NCBI GenBank assembly: GCA_039975855.1
Contig: JBDWGH010000004.1
Span: 62,001 to 126,000 of the forward strand
Source: Litorimonas sp039975855
GTDB taxonomy: Bacteria; Pseudomonadota; Alphaproteobacteria; Caulobacterales; Maricaulaceae
Length of the DNA stretch: 64,000 nt
Direction of reading: 5' to 3'
In this document: positions 1 to 9,023 of the stretch, in pieces
How positions within the stretch are numbered: position 1 is the stretch's first letter
How the letters are laid out: the number at the start of each line of letters is the position of its first letter
The notes under the pieces: generated by a model
What the model saw: the letters and a program-made list of their open reading frames with translations, nothing else
Told to the model about the DNA's origin: nothing
Database searches by the model: none
Program-made: the position numbers and the translations under genes

Positions 1-253
1 ATTCAACCAACATAATTGGAACGACCCGCCCCTCGACAGAAATCACGTTTTCAGCGTTCACTATAATACTGATGGCTCTATCTGGACCGGAAGGGGTATC
101 ACCTTGAGCTTGGGTAAAATCCACACCTCGTTCATCCAGAAAAACAGCCGTCACAATGAAGAAGATGAGCAAGATAAAAACAATGTCGAGCATTGGCGTC
201 ATATCAACGCCATCCCGATCTGATTGAGACACTCGGTTGAGACGGCGCGACAT
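1..253 (-). CDS. ExbD/TolR-family biopolymer transport protein (partial)
   Basis: Inner-membrane component of an ExbB-ExbD/TolQ-TolR type proton channel that energises outer-membrane processes. Reading leftwards from the ATG at 253 gives a short basic N-terminus with SRRLNRVSQ, then DGVDMTPMLDIVFILLIFF, the typical ExbD entry into its single membrane helix with the conserved Asp, then the start of the periplasmic domain. A GAGGGAGA ribosome site lies just upstream of the start. The C-terminus runs off the window edge. An ExbB partner would be expected outside the window. ExbD and TolR cannot be told apart from this fragment. Confidence 0.85.
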   Translation of the reverse strand, partial: MSRRLNRVSQSDRDGVDMTPMLDIVFILLIFFIVTAVFLDERGVDFTQAQGDTPSGPDRAISIIVNAENVISVEGRVVPIMLVE

Positions 254-313
254 AGTATTCTCCCTCTTACATATGTGTAACGTTATACTATCACTTAATA
301 ATATGCAATCTAA

Positions 314-898
314 TTATTTGGAGATCAAATAATCGATCAAGGCTAGAGATTCTTCGCTGTCCCATTCCGCTTCACCCTCAAGCACCGCAATTTCGAAACC
401 TTCAGAATTGTATATGACAGTTGTGGGATAACCTCTGAGACGAAGATTCCCCGGAATACCGTAAGATCCATCGTGCCATGGTGCGAGGTTTTGAATACCG
501 TTATCAGCAAAAAATTTGGCAGGTTCGTACTTCGTGCGGTCAATGGAAATTGTGACAACTTCAAAGTCATCTCCTCCGCGTTTCTTCTGAAGACGATCCA
601 GGGATGGCATTTCCTTGATACAAGGTGGGCACCATGTGGCCCAGATATTGACCAATACTGTTTTCCCGCGCAGCTCATCGAAGGTAAACGTTCGTCCATC
701 GGCCGTACTAAAGACAGTTGTCGGCTGTGTAGGCGGGGCGTCGCGAAGGCTGAGTTTCTTAAGACTGTCTTTGGCATATGCATCTAATCCAGTCTTGGGT
801 GGCTGACAGGACTGGACAAGTACGAAACACACGCCGAAAAGCCCCACCAGAATAACTGCGCGAATAGCATTGCCGAGTGAGAAGATTGAGGACGTCAT
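314..898 (-). CDS. TlpA-like thiol:disulfide oxidoreductase, probable lipoprotein
   Basis: Membrane-anchored thioredoxin-fold protein of about 194 residues, likely reducing periplasmic disulfides, for example in cytochrome c maturation or stress repair. Residues 10-31 form a hydrophobic signal ending in VLVQSC, a plausible but imperfect lipobox. The redox motif WATWCPPC puts the active cysteines at about 90 and 93, and a cis-Pro motif GYPTTV follows later. I start it at the ATG at 898; a longer frame runs to 1078, but that part lies antisense within argH. The start codon overlaps the divergent argH start (shared CATG), so no room is left for a conventional upstream promoter, and no good ribosome site is seen. 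A later internal start is possible. Confidence 0.8.
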   Translation of the reverse strand: MTSSIFSLGNAIRAVILVGLFGVCFVLVQSCQPPKTGLDAYAKDSLKKLSLRDAPPTQPTTVFSTADGRTFTFDELRGKTVLVNIWATWCPPCIKEMPSLDRLQKKRGGDDFEVVTISIDRTKYEPAKFFADNGIQNLAPWHDGSYGIPGNLRLRGYPTTVIYNSEGFEIAVLEGEAEWDSEESLALIDYLISK

Positions 899-2306
899 GA
901 ACGACCAAATAGATAAACCGACAGGAAAAGGCCAGAAGATGTGGGGGGGCCGCTTTGCCGCAGGCCCCGGCGCCCTTATGCAGGCAATTAACGTGTCTAT
1001 TGATTTCGACCAGCGACTTGCAGCGCAAGATATCGCCGGATCAAAAGCACATTCCGATATGTTGGCTGCGCAGGGCATAATAGCGGCATCAGACCGCGAT
1101 GAAATTCACAAAGGACTAGATGAAATTGGCGCAGAAATCGCTGCGGGAACATTTCCTTGGTCTGCCGAACTAGAAGACATTCATCTAAATATTGAGGCAC
1201 GGCTAAAAGATAAAATTGGCGAAGCTGGAGGGCGCCTTCACACAGGTCGATCTCGCAATGACCAAGTCGCCACGGATTTCCGTCTTTGGGTACGCGAGCA
1301 TGTTGAATTGTTCCAATCACAACTCACGACACTTATTACGGCGTTAGTCGATCAAGCTGATGCGCATGCGGACATGATCATGCCTGGGTTTACACATCTA
1401 CAATCCGCGCAACCTGTCACTTTCGGTCACCATATGCTGGCTTATGCTGAAATGTTTGCTCGGGATCGCTCGCGCTTTGCCGATTGCCACGCCCGGTTAA
1501 ACGAAAGCCCATTAGGCGCAGCAGCTCTTGCAGGAACGCCCTATCCCATTGACCGTGAAATGACAGCCAAGGCTCTAGGCTTTGATCGCCCGATGGCCAA
1601 TTCTCTGGACGCCGTGTCGGCTCGTGATTTCGCTTTAGAAGCGCTCAGCGCCGCAACAATCTGCGCGACCCACCTTTCCCGTTTGTCCGAAGAAATTGTC
1701 ATTTGGACCAGCGCCCAATTCCGCTTCATCAGCCTGACAGATGCTTTCACGACAGGAAGCTCGATCATGCCGCAAAAGCGTAACCCAGACGCTGCAGAAC
1801 TTGTGCGCGCTAAAGTCGGGCGGATTATGGGCGCGCTTACCTCTTTGACGATTGTCATGAAGGGACTTCCCCTCGCCTACTCTAAGGATATGCAGGAAGA
1901 CAAAGAACCCGTCTTTGACGCCTTCGATGCTTTGGAGCTCGGCTTGGCCGCAATGGCAGGTATGATTTCCGACATGACGCCAAATGGAGATCGTTTGGCC
2001 GAAGCAGCCGGCGCAGCGTTTTCAACGGCAACTGACCTCGCCGATTGGCTTGTCATGAACTTAAACATGCCGTTCCGCGACGCTCATCACGTGACGGGAA
2101 CAATTGTGGCTATGGCGGAGAAACAAGAGTTAACCTTGGACGCACTATCATTGCCCGACATGCAAAGCGTAGAACCCCGCATTACGGAGAACATCTATAA
2201 TGTTCTGACACCACTCGCCTCGGCTAGTAGCCGCACAAGTTATGGTGGGACGGCACCGAGTGAAGTTCGCAAGCAAGTCGCCCGATGGAAAGCCGAATTG
2301 GACTAG
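897..2306 (+). CDS. argH: Argininosuccinate lyase
   Basis: Cytosolic enzyme of arginine biosynthesis that splits argininosuccinate into arginine and fumarate; member of the fumarase/aspartase superfamily. The protein has 469 residues, normal for ArgH. Visible family features are KMWGGRF near the N-terminus, HTGRSRNDQVATD, and the catalytic signature GSSIMPQKRNP at about 286-296. The ATG at 897 is preferred over an upstream TTG at 870 because it gives the usual ArgH N-terminus. Divergent from the TlpA gene and convergent with the next gene, whose stop is 5 nt away. Confidence 0.97.
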   Translation: MNDQIDKPTGKGQKMWGGRFAAGPGALMQAINVSIDFDQRLAAQDIAGSKAHSDMLAAQGIIAASDRDEIHKGLDEIGAEIAAGTFPWSAELEDIHLNIEARLKDKIGEAGGRLHTGRSRNDQVATDFRLWVREHVELFQSQLTTLITALVDQADAHADMIMPGFTHLQSAQPVTFGHHMLAYAEMFARDRSRFADCHARLNESPLGAAALAGTPYPIDREMTAKALGFDRPMANSLDAVSARDFALEALSAATICATHLSRLSEEIVIWTSAQFRFISLTDAFTTGSSIMPQKRNPDAAELVRAKVGRIMGALTSLTIVMKGLPLAYSKDMQEDKEPVFDAFDALELGLAAMAGMISDMTPNGDRLAEAAGAAFSTATDLADWLVMNLNMPFRDAHHVTGTIVAMAEKQELTLDALSLPDMQSVEPRITENIYNVLTPLASASSRTSYGGTAPSEVRKQVARWKAELD

Positions 2307-2311
2307 AGCAT

Positions 2312-2935
2312 TTAACGGCAGGCTTTAGGCACGCGGGCCAAAATATCGGTGATCGGGCCTTCTGCCCAGCTATCCGGGTGAGGTTTGTTGATTGAACTTG
2401 GACGCCAATCTAAACTCCAATGCCCAGTTTTTTCGTCAAATTCTGTATTTAAGCCTAACGTCTCTTCAGGGCTCACAATCACAATCCGAATAAGCCGGTC
2501 CGCCTTTGATGCCACGGCTTTTGCCGCTTCATGAGCGGAATTATCCGCCGCGATGAAAACAGGTACGTCACCTGCCCCAAAATCATAAGTAAGTTCGCAT
2601 ACGCGGTCCTGCGCACCTCGAAAATTAGCCATACGGAAACCGCGGCTTTTCACGCCTTCCGGAGGGTCTTCATCTAAGGCGTTTAGAGTTGAGAAGGCAT
2701 CATTGACGACTTTATTAAACCGGCGTTGTTTTGTAATCGGAACATTAAGGCGGTTCAAAACTGAACTTGCTCCAGATTTCACAGATTCTTTGGCCTCAGT
2801 CACCGCACGAGCAGGCGCTGTCGCAACTTGCCAGGCTTTGAATACACCTACTGCAACGATCAACGCCACGAGCAGGATCATAGTCCACTTCACGGCTTTC
2901 CACATTTCAGTACGATCGGTTTTTGGTTCGTCCAC
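2312..2935 (-). CDS. Membrane-anchored hypothetical protein
   Basis: A 207-residue protein I do not recognise. It has a short charged cytoplasmic N-terminus, one membrane helix at about 14-33, then a roughly 170-residue domain with a predicted coil-rich linker (AVTEAKESVKSG) and a globular part containing two cysteines (one at the extreme C-terminus). It starts with GTG at 2935, overlapping the TAG stop of the upstream DUF1289 gene by one base (TAGTG), so the two are probably translationally coupled. Its role is unknown. Confidence 0.7.
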   Translation of the reverse strand: MDEPKTDRTEMWKAVKWTMILLVALIVAVGVFKAWQVATAPARAVTEAKESVKSGASSVLNRLNVPITKQRRFNKVVNDAFSTLNALDEDPPEGVKSRGFRMANFRGAQDRVCELTYDFGAGDVPVFIAADNSAHEAAKAVASKADRLIRIVIVSPEETLGLNTEFDEKTGHWSLDWRPSSINKPHPDSWAEGPITDILARVPKACR

Positions 2936-3132
2936 TATATTTCGCCCTCTTTATTAAAAGCCCGCATGCGTTTAGCGGCTTCAATATTGGCGAAAGCGCG
3001 TTGCGCTGCGCTATAATTGATCCAGCCCGCAATATCCGCGCGTGTGCGTCCACATCCCGTGCAAACACCAGAGGTGATGTCGAGCGTGCAAATAAGCTTG
3101 CAGGGGCTATCGGTATCAATGGTCGCCGTCAT
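2935..3132 (-). CDS. DUF1289 domain protein
   Basis: Small 65-residue protein with the DUF1289 pattern: C11, C15 and a CTGCGRT motif at about 24-30, then an IAGWINYSAAQ stretch, matching the family layout of four cysteines that probably bind a metal followed by a W..ms..er helix. Function of the family is not established; many members are linked with Fe-S proteins or metal handling. It ends one base inside the start of the downstream membrane protein. Confidence 0.8.
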   Translation of the reverse strand: MTATIDTDSPCKLICTLDITSGVCTGCGRTRADIAGWINYSAAQRAFANIEAAKRMRAFNKEGEI

Positions 3133-3171
3133 GACCCTAAGTTAACGCCAGTCCCTAAGACTACAAGTCTA

Positions 3172-3933
3172 TCAATTTTCAGACTGAGAAGCCTCTGCTA
3201 GGCGTTTGGCCTCGGCTTGTGCGATCGCTTCAGGATCAAATTTAAACGTAGCGTTCAACCTATAGGGTCCAGCAATAGTAAGCATGTCTGCCTTTGACTT
3301 TTTTATGTCCTTTAATCGAAACAACACAGTGTTTCTGATCGGTGAATGGGCGACAGAAACATCTTCTCCTTTGCGAGAAAATGAAAAACTAGGATTCACA
3401 TCAGAGCCTTCTGCAGGATCCAAAGAAAGTGCTTTCAACCCCGGTACCGCAAATCCTAACCCTCCGGGCGCAAGACCATTCATCACCTTTGATCCATCTT
3501 TGGCGCCCTCAATAATCTCATCAATCGGAAACACGCCGTCAGTGCGTTTGTAGGGAAAGGAAAAACTCATACTCGCTTCAACGGAGTCGCCTTCTGTTAC
3601 TGCGGCGAGTTCACCGTCCACTAACCTGCACATCTCACCATCTCTCGACCAGTTCGCGGCCTTTTCAAACCCTTTCAATCGTCCCTCAACGATAGGAAGA
3701 ACCTCCTCCTTACCCTCGTGACGATAGAGAATTGCGGTTGGATCCGCTGCGCCGTTTATGCCTTTAAAGGCAAGGGTAAATTCTGGCGTGATAATATTGG
3801 TCAAGTCAGGATTATCACCATAAAAATTTTGCGCGACCTTAACCAGGTCCTTCGCCGAACGACATGGTTCGCCCGCGAGTGCGGGTGACGCAACCAAACA
3901 CATCATGGTCGTTAAAAGAATTTTATTGCGCAT
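3172..3933 (-). CDS. Secreted hypothetical protein, paralogue of its upstream neighbour
   Basis: 253 residues with a clear signal peptide (KILLTTMMCLVASPALA, cleavage about 20/21) and a mature protein beginning GEPCRSAKDL. No known domain recognised. It shares weak but ordered similarity with the next upstream gene: GEPC..AKDL versus GETFCFPAKQI near the N-terminus, GAKDG...M..LAPGGL versus AARDG...KMLPGAF in the middle, and ADMLTIAGPYRL versus ADRIIIGGGAYDL near the C-terminus. The two overlap by 11 nt and so form one operon. Probably periplasmic. Confidence 0.7.
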   Translation of the reverse strand: MRNKILLTTMMCLVASPALAGEPCRSAKDLVKVAQNFYGDNPDLTNIITPEFTLAFKGINGAADPTAILYRHEGKEEVLPIVEGRLKGFEKAANWSRDGEMCRLVDGELAAVTEGDSVEASMSFSFPYKRTDGVFPIDEIIEGAKDGSKVMNGLAPGGLGFAVPGLKALSLDPAEGSDVNPSFSFSRKGEDVSVAHSPIRNTVLFRLKDIKKSKADMLTIAGPYRLNATFKFDPEAIAQAEAKRLAEASQSEN

Positions 3934-4702
3934 TTGCAGCGTCCCCTATTCCAAATTTTCTCATAGTTTTAGGTGAGGGTACGGGCTGAAGATCATACGC
4001 CCCTCCACCAATAATTATACGATCCGCACCCATTCCCTCAATCATGTCCAAACTCACCACCCACATGTCCTTGAAGGCTTCAAGCTTTAGTTTTTTCCGA
4101 AGATCGCCTGTGAGCGCGGTCACCGTCGGCATCGTCTTTCGGTCAATCATCCGTATTGCGAAATAGTCGGTATCCGGCATAAAAATCGCAAAGGCACCGG
4201 GCAGCATTTTTTTATAAAAAGTCTTACCGTCTCTTGCGGCCTCTTCTAATTCGACCACGCTATGCTCACCCGGCGTAGACTTAAACAAGGGTGAAAGACC
4301 CATTTCAAAATATAGGCCTTCATCGTTTTCAGGACGGTCTGCGCGCGTGGGGTCATCGACACAAATGTCCGTATCTGGACGCGCTATCGCGGCTTCGATA
4401 AAAGTTGGAACAGCACCGGTCTCACGCGAAAATGGAAGGTCGATGACCACTTCACCATCCTTGGCCAAATAAAACCTCTCTGGCCAAACACCGTCATCCT
4501 TTACTATAAATCGAGGCTGCAATCGCACATCAACGATGTTTCTTCGTTTGGCCTTTACTTCAGCCACCTCGCTCACGAGTTTAGGGATTTGTTTAGCTGG
4601 AAAACAAAATGTCTCCCCCCGTACCTTCTGGGAATTTGCAAATGCGTTGCCAGACATTACCCACAACAGCGCGACAACAAATGGCAGAATTGTATATTTC
4701 AT
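3923..4702 (-). CDS. Secreted hypothetical protein, paralogue of its downstream neighbour
   Basis: 259 residues with a signal peptide (residues 1-22, ending NAFA) and no domain that I recognise. The mature part has two early features, GETFCFPAKQ and DTDICVDDP, each with one cysteine that could form a disulfide. Its 3' end overlaps the start of the related gene by 11 nt. The weak, collinear similarity between the two suggests an old tandem duplication. Located between DUF1289 and lptM-lysA; divergent from lptM. Confidence 0.7.
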   Translation of the reverse strand: MKYTILPFVVALLWVMSGNAFANSQKVRGETFCFPAKQIPKLVSEVAEVKAKRRNIVDVRLQPRFIVKDDGVWPERFYLAKDGEVVIDLPFSRETGAVPTFIEAAIARPDTDICVDDPTRADRPENDEGLYFEMGLSPLFKSTPGEHSVVELEEAARDGKTFYKKMLPGAFAIFMPDTDYFAIRMIDRKTMPTVTALTGDLRKKLKLEAFKDMWVVSLDMIEGMGADRIIIGGGAYDLQPVPSPKTMRKFGIGDAANAQ

Positions 4703-4749
4703 CCAGATCGTTTTCCCGTTATGCGCTCCCCATCACAATGAGGATGACC

Positions 4750-5010
4750 ATGACACTTCCTATCCATAGCAAGTTGAACACCAGCTTAAAAATAACCATT
4801 CTGTCACTCCTGACGGCAAGCTTGCTTGCAGGCTGTGGCATTAAGGGGACCTTGAAAACACCACCGCCGGTCTTTGGTGGGGAGAGCAAAGTCGATCCTG
4901 AACGGGTCCCGACCGACGACTTAGACAAGGACGACGAAAACGAAGATGATTTCGGTTCCTTTGATGATGATTTTGATTCCTTAGATGAAGACCCATTGGC
5001 GGACCTATAA
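4750..5010 (+). CDS. lptM: LptM-like small lipoprotein upstream of lysA
   Basis: 86-residue outer-membrane lipoprotein. A hydrophobic signal ends in LLAGC, followed directly by GIKGTLKTPPP, the hallmark GxKGxL..P segment of the LptM/YifL family. In enterobacteria LptM assists disulfide maturation of the LPS translocon LptD. The C-terminal half is unusually acidic, with many Asp/Glu. Position just before lysA is the usual one for this family. I choose the ATG at 4750 because GAGG sits 6 nt upstream; ATGs at 4738 and 4744 are in frame alternatives. Four bases separate its stop from the lysA start region. Confidence 0.85.
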   Translation: MTLPIHSKLNTSLKITILSLLTASLLAGCGIKGTLKTPPPVFGGESKVDPERVPTDDLDKDDENEDDFGSFDDDFDSLDEDPLADL

Positions 5011-5013
5011 GTC

Positions 5014-6303
5014 GTGCGGCACTTTGATTATCAAGACGGCGACATGTTCGCTGAAGACGTTCCCTTGGCCCGCATCGCGGCTGAGGTAGGAACACCTGTT
5101 TATGTGTACTCTACTGCAACATTCACACGCCACTACCGTGTCTTCGCGGACAGTTTCGCAGACACCCAGGCCCTGATTGCCTATTCAGTCAAAGCCAATT
5201 CCAATATCGCTGTTCTCGCAACCCTGGCAGCGCAAGGCGCCGGCGCAGATGTTGTATCGGGCGGAGAGTTAAAACGCGCGCTAACGGCCGGAATCCCTGC
5301 CAACAAAATCGTCTTTTCGGGAGTAGGGAAAACCCGTGCCGAAATGCACGACGCGCTGGTTGCAAATATTCGCGTTTTCAATGTTGAAAGCTTGGCAGAG
5401 TTACGCGTTCTCAATGATGTCGCTGTTAAACTGAGCAAAACGGCACCTGTCGCATTTCGGGTAAATCCGGATGTAACGGCTGGCGGGCATGCGAAAATCT
5501 CAACGGGCAAAAAAGAGAACAAATTTGGAATCGCTTGGTCTCAAGCAGAAGAGGCCTATGCAGAAGCAGCTCGCCTGCCCGGTATCGAAATTGTTGGTGT
5601 GGATGTTCATATCGGCAGCCAAATATCAGATCTCGCGCCATTTGAGGCAGCGATCGTCAAAGTCAGTAGCCTAATCAAGCGCCTCAGGGCTGCAGGCCAT
5701 AAAATTTCGAGTTTCGACATCGGTGGGGGCTTAGGGATTCCATATGGAAACAACGCCGCTGCACCGCCGCCGCCATCGGAATACGCCGCACTCGTTAAAC
5801 GGCTAACAGCTGACCTAGACGTCGAAATGATCTTTGAGCCCGGCCGGATGATTGCCGGAAACTCAGGTATTTTACTATCCGAAGTTCTCTACGTTAAACG
5901 CGGCGAGGATCGTGATTTTTTGATTATTGACGCGGCCATGAACGATCTACTCCGTCCGGCGTTATATGATGCCTATCACGACATCGAACCCGTCCGCCAA
6001 GGTGATTTGGACCAGATGGAGACTTATGATGTTGTAGGTCCGATTTGTGAAAGTGGTGACACCTTTACAAAGGGTCGGGAAATGCCGCGTTTGGAAAGCG
6101 GTGATTTAATCGTTTTGCATTCAGCCGGCGCATATGGCGCAGCGCAAGCCAGTCAATATAACACCCGTCCACTCGTTCCTGAAGTTCTAGTCAACGGCGA
6201 TGAATATGCCGTCATTAGGTCCAGACCGACCGTTGAAGACATCCTTAAGACCGAATCCATGCCGGATTGGCTGACAAAACACGAAAATGTCACAGACATT
6301 TAA
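5014..6303 (+). CDS. lysA: Diaminopimelate decarboxylase
   Basis: PLP enzyme that decarboxylates meso-diaminopimelate to L-lysine, the last step of lysine synthesis. 429 residues, normal length. The PLP lysine is K60 in AYSVKANSN; the phosphate-binding GGGLGI lies at about 237-243, EPGR at about 275, and the substrate-side GPICESGD Cys near 344. It starts with GTG at 5014, three bases after the lptM stop, so the two are cotranscribed. Confidence 0.97.
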   Translation: MRHFDYQDGDMFAEDVPLARIAAEVGTPVYVYSTATFTRHYRVFADSFADTQALIAYSVKANSNIAVLATLAAQGAGADVVSGGELKRALTAGIPANKIVFSGVGKTRAEMHDALVANIRVFNVESLAELRVLNDVAVKLSKTAPVAFRVNPDVTAGGHAKISTGKKENKFGIAWSQAEEAYAEAARLPGIEIVGVDVHIGSQISDLAPFEAAIVKVSSLIKRLRAAGHKISSFDIGGGLGIPYGNNAAAPPPPSEYAALVKRLTADLDVEMIFEPGRMIAGNSGILLSEVLYVKRGEDRDFLIIDAAMNDLLRPALYDAYHDIEPVRQGDLDQMETYDVVGPICESGDTFTKGREMPRLESGDLIVLHSAGAYGAAQASQYNTRPLVPEVLVNGDEYAVIRSRPTVEDILKTESMPDWLTKHENVTDI

Positions 6304-6340
6304 CGCGACAGCAAAAACGCCGCGTCTATAGTCGAGAGGC

Positions 6341-9010
6341 ATGTCAGAGAATTTCGACAAAATAATCCAGTCTACAAAACGCCTTGTTGCGCGTGCACGG
6401 GTTCGTTTGTTTTGGGAGACCTATGCGCCAACACTCGCACCTGGGTTTCTAGCGATTGGAATTTTTATCTTCGGCGCATGGTTGGGTTTTTGGCAATGGA
6501 TAGGTGATCCGGTTCGCTTGATGGCCCTTAGCATCACCCTGTTTTTTCTGGCGCGATCTGTTTTACGCGCGCTCTCCCTCAGGCGGCCAACATATTCCGA
6601 TGCCCGCCGACGCGTTGAATTAGATTCTGGACAGGCCCATCGGCCACTGGATGTTTTGGATGACCGCCCAGCACTTTCTGCTGACATATGGCCGGCTCAT
6701 CAAAAGAAGGCACTCAATCAAGCCCGTTTGCTCCACAGAGCGACGCCTCAAGCAGCATTAGCGCCTATTGACCCTTACTATCTGCGTTTTATCCTACCGC
6801 TGGTTCTTCTGGCTACGGCGGTTTTCATGGCCGGATTTTCGTTCGAACGATTGCGGACAGCTGTCTCACCAAGCTGGCAATCCCCAATACGCGCAAACCA
6901 AATCAGTTATGAAGCGTGGATCGACCCACCCGCCTATACGGGCCGTCCACCAATCTATTTTAAGGACGGTGCAAATGTGGCGGTGCCTGCTGGCAGTGAG
7001 TTCGTTGCCCGAATCTCCGGCGTAAAAACCCCTCCGCGCCCCCGCTTGAGCTCCGGCTGGCGATCAAAGTTTCTCACTCCGAAACGCTTAGGCGCGAAAA
7101 GTTTCGAGATCCGCGAAGTCATAAATGATACATCTAACATCGAATTTCGGGTCGGGCTTACGCGAAAATCATTCGATTTGAATGTTTCAGATGACCTACC
7201 TCCCGAAGTCGAAATCGTCGAACCTCCAGAAGCTGACAAACGTGACCGTCTAACCTTGGTTTACGGGTTAAAAGATGATTTCGGTGTAGAAACACTTCAG
7301 CTAGAAATGAGTCTACTTAAGGATGGCATTGACCCCGAAACCGCTTTTGAAGACGCAACAATTTTAGCGAATATTCCACTTCCTTCATCAAGCCAAACCT
7401 CGGTTGACAGCGCAAAAGCGGCCTTGGATCTATCCAAAACTCGCTATGCTGGACGCAAAGTCATTGGCCGTTTGATCGCGACTGACGGCGCCCAGCAAAC
7501 AGGCCTATCAAAACCAGCTTGGTTTACGGTACCAGACAAAATTTTTGTGGAACCCTTAGCCAAAGCCGTTTCTGAACAGCGAACTCTGGTGATGGCCGGA
7601 TTGGACGAGACCTATAAACCTGAACCCAAACCTAAATGGGAACCTAGCGATGGTTTTTGGAATGAATATGAGCCGCGCTTGCATTGGGACCGCGCCCCTG
7701 CCCCCATTCAACGCGCAACGCTATTGATTGAAGCGGTGACGGATGAGCCCGCAGGTCTGTTCAAAGACCCAGCCGTTTATATGGGTTTACGTCATGCCCG
7801 CTCTCAAATGCGGCATGCAGAGAGCCTTGTTGAGCTTCAAGGCCTACCAGAAGACTTATGGCGCATCGCCTTGCGCGCTGAATTTGGTATTCTCGGATCA
7901 GCCCTAGAAGAAATGCGAGAAGCCGAAGCTGCCCTCAGGGAAGGCATCGCCCGCCGTGCGTCCAAGCGCGAAGTCGATACATTGTTCGAGCGCTATAACC
8001 TCGCTGTTGATGCTTATACCGAAGAATTACGTCGTAAAGCGCAGGAGGAAGGTAATGTCTCCGAAGGCGGCAGCGGCGGTGGTGGACAACAATCTGGAAG
8101 CCTAGACGAAATTCAAGAACTCCTTAAAGCCATTGAAGAAGCGAACGCGGCTGGGGACACCGAAGGCGCGCGTAAAGCTCTCGCCCGCTTGGCTGAAGTA
8201 CTGGAAAACATGCAAATCCAACTCTCCCAAGGCGGTGGTGGCGGTAGCGGCGGTGAACCATCCGGCGGCGATATGTCCGAAGAAGAAAAACAACAATTGG
8301 AAGATCTTGCTGACCTCACAGGGAAGCAACGCGACCTGCAGGACGAGACAGAGCAAGCCGAACGTAATGACCAGTCAGAAGAAGAGTTGGACCCACAAGA
8401 GCTCGCGAGACGACAGGCTGAATTACGGGATCTTTTGGATAATCTGGGCGATACCCTTCCAACTGAGGGAGAGGGCGAGCAAAGCGAATCTGGAGAAAAC
8501 GGCGAAGGTGAGCCGGGTAACGGGCAAGACGGCGCACAATCCGGTGAAGATGGAACCGACCCCGGGGCAGGAACGGAACCGGGGGCGGAGCCCGGTCAAG
8601 GAACTGAACCTGGAGAAGCAGGGTCAGGCGGCTCGGGTAATCTTCAAGAACAATTCTCCGAAGGCATTGGCGCCGCAGAGGAAGCAATGCGCCGAAGTGA
8701 GGAAGCCCTGCAACAAGGTAATCATGCTGGAGCGGGTGAAGCCCAGCAAGACGCAATTCGAGCTCTACGCGAAGCTGGGGAAGCCTTGGCAGAGGCCGTT
8801 TCCGAGGGCCAAGCAGAAGAAAATGGTAATGACCCATTAGGCCGCAGCGATGACGGGTTTGATAGCGGCAATGACACCGCGGATATTGATGATCGAGATA
8901 ATGCAACCCGATCTAGAGAGCTTTTGGAAGAATTGCGTCGCCGCGCAGCAGAACAACAGCGTGAAGCCGAAGAACGTGAATATCTAGAACGTCTTTTAGA
9001 CCGTTTTTAA
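6341..9010 (+). CDS. TIGR02302/DUF4175 family large membrane protein
   Basis: 889-residue protein of the alphaproteobacterial TIGR02302 (DUF4175) family, function unproven. It has two hydrophobic helices near 35-75 and a third near 145-165, then a long periplasmic region. From about 575 to 770 it is low-complexity, rich in Gly, Glu, Gln and Ser, interrupted by coiled-coil-like Glu/Arg segments; the C-terminal 60 residues are strongly charged and helical. Follows lysA at 37 nt. The size and repeats suggest an envelope structural or scaffold role, which is inference. Confidence 0.85.
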   Translation: MSENFDKIIQSTKRLVARARVRLFWETYAPTLAPGFLAIGIFIFGAWLGFWQWIGDPVRLMALSITLFFLARSVLRALSLRRPTYSDARRRVELDSGQAHRPLDVLDDRPALSADIWPAHQKKALNQARLLHRATPQAALAPIDPYYLRFILPLVLLATAVFMAGFSFERLRTAVSPSWQSPIRANQISYEAWIDPPAYTGRPPIYFKDGANVAVPAGSEFVARISGVKTPPRPRLSSGWRSKFLTPKRLGAKSFEIREVINDTSNIEFRVGLTRKSFDLNVSDDLPPEVEIVEPPEADKRDRLTLVYGLKDDFGVETLQLEMSLLKDGIDPETAFEDATILANIPLPSSSQTSVDSAKAALDLSKTRYAGRKVIGRLIATDGAQQTGLSKPAWFTVPDKIFVEPLAKAVSEQRTLVMAGLDETYKPEPKPKWEPSDGFWNEYEPRLHWDRAPAPIQRATLLIEAVTDEPAGLFKDPAVYMGLRHARSQMRHAESLVELQGLPEDLWRIALRAEFGILGSALEEMREAEAALREGIARRASKREVDTLFERYNLAVDAYTEELRRKAQEEGNVSEGGSGGGGQQSGSLDEIQELLKAIEEANAAGDTEGARKALARLAEVLENMQIQLSQGGGGGSGGEPSGGDMSEEEKQQLEDLADLTGKQRDLQDETEQAERNDQSEEELDPQELARRQAELRDLLDNLGDTLPTEGEGEQSESGENGEGEPGNGQDGAQSGEDGTDPGAGTEPGAEPGQGTEPGEAGSGGSGNLQEQFSEGIGAAEEAMRRSEEALQQGNHAGAGEAQQDAIRALREAGEALAEAVSEGQAEENGNDPLGRSDDGFDSGNDTADIDDRDNATRSRELLEELRRRAAEQQREAEEREYLERLLDRF

Positions 9011-9023
9011 AAACCCTATTATC

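Noticed and set aside
8102..8906. Long frames opposite or out of phase with the DUF4175 gene
   Set aside because: They reflect the low-complexity Gly/Glu coding sequence and have no start signal or domain.
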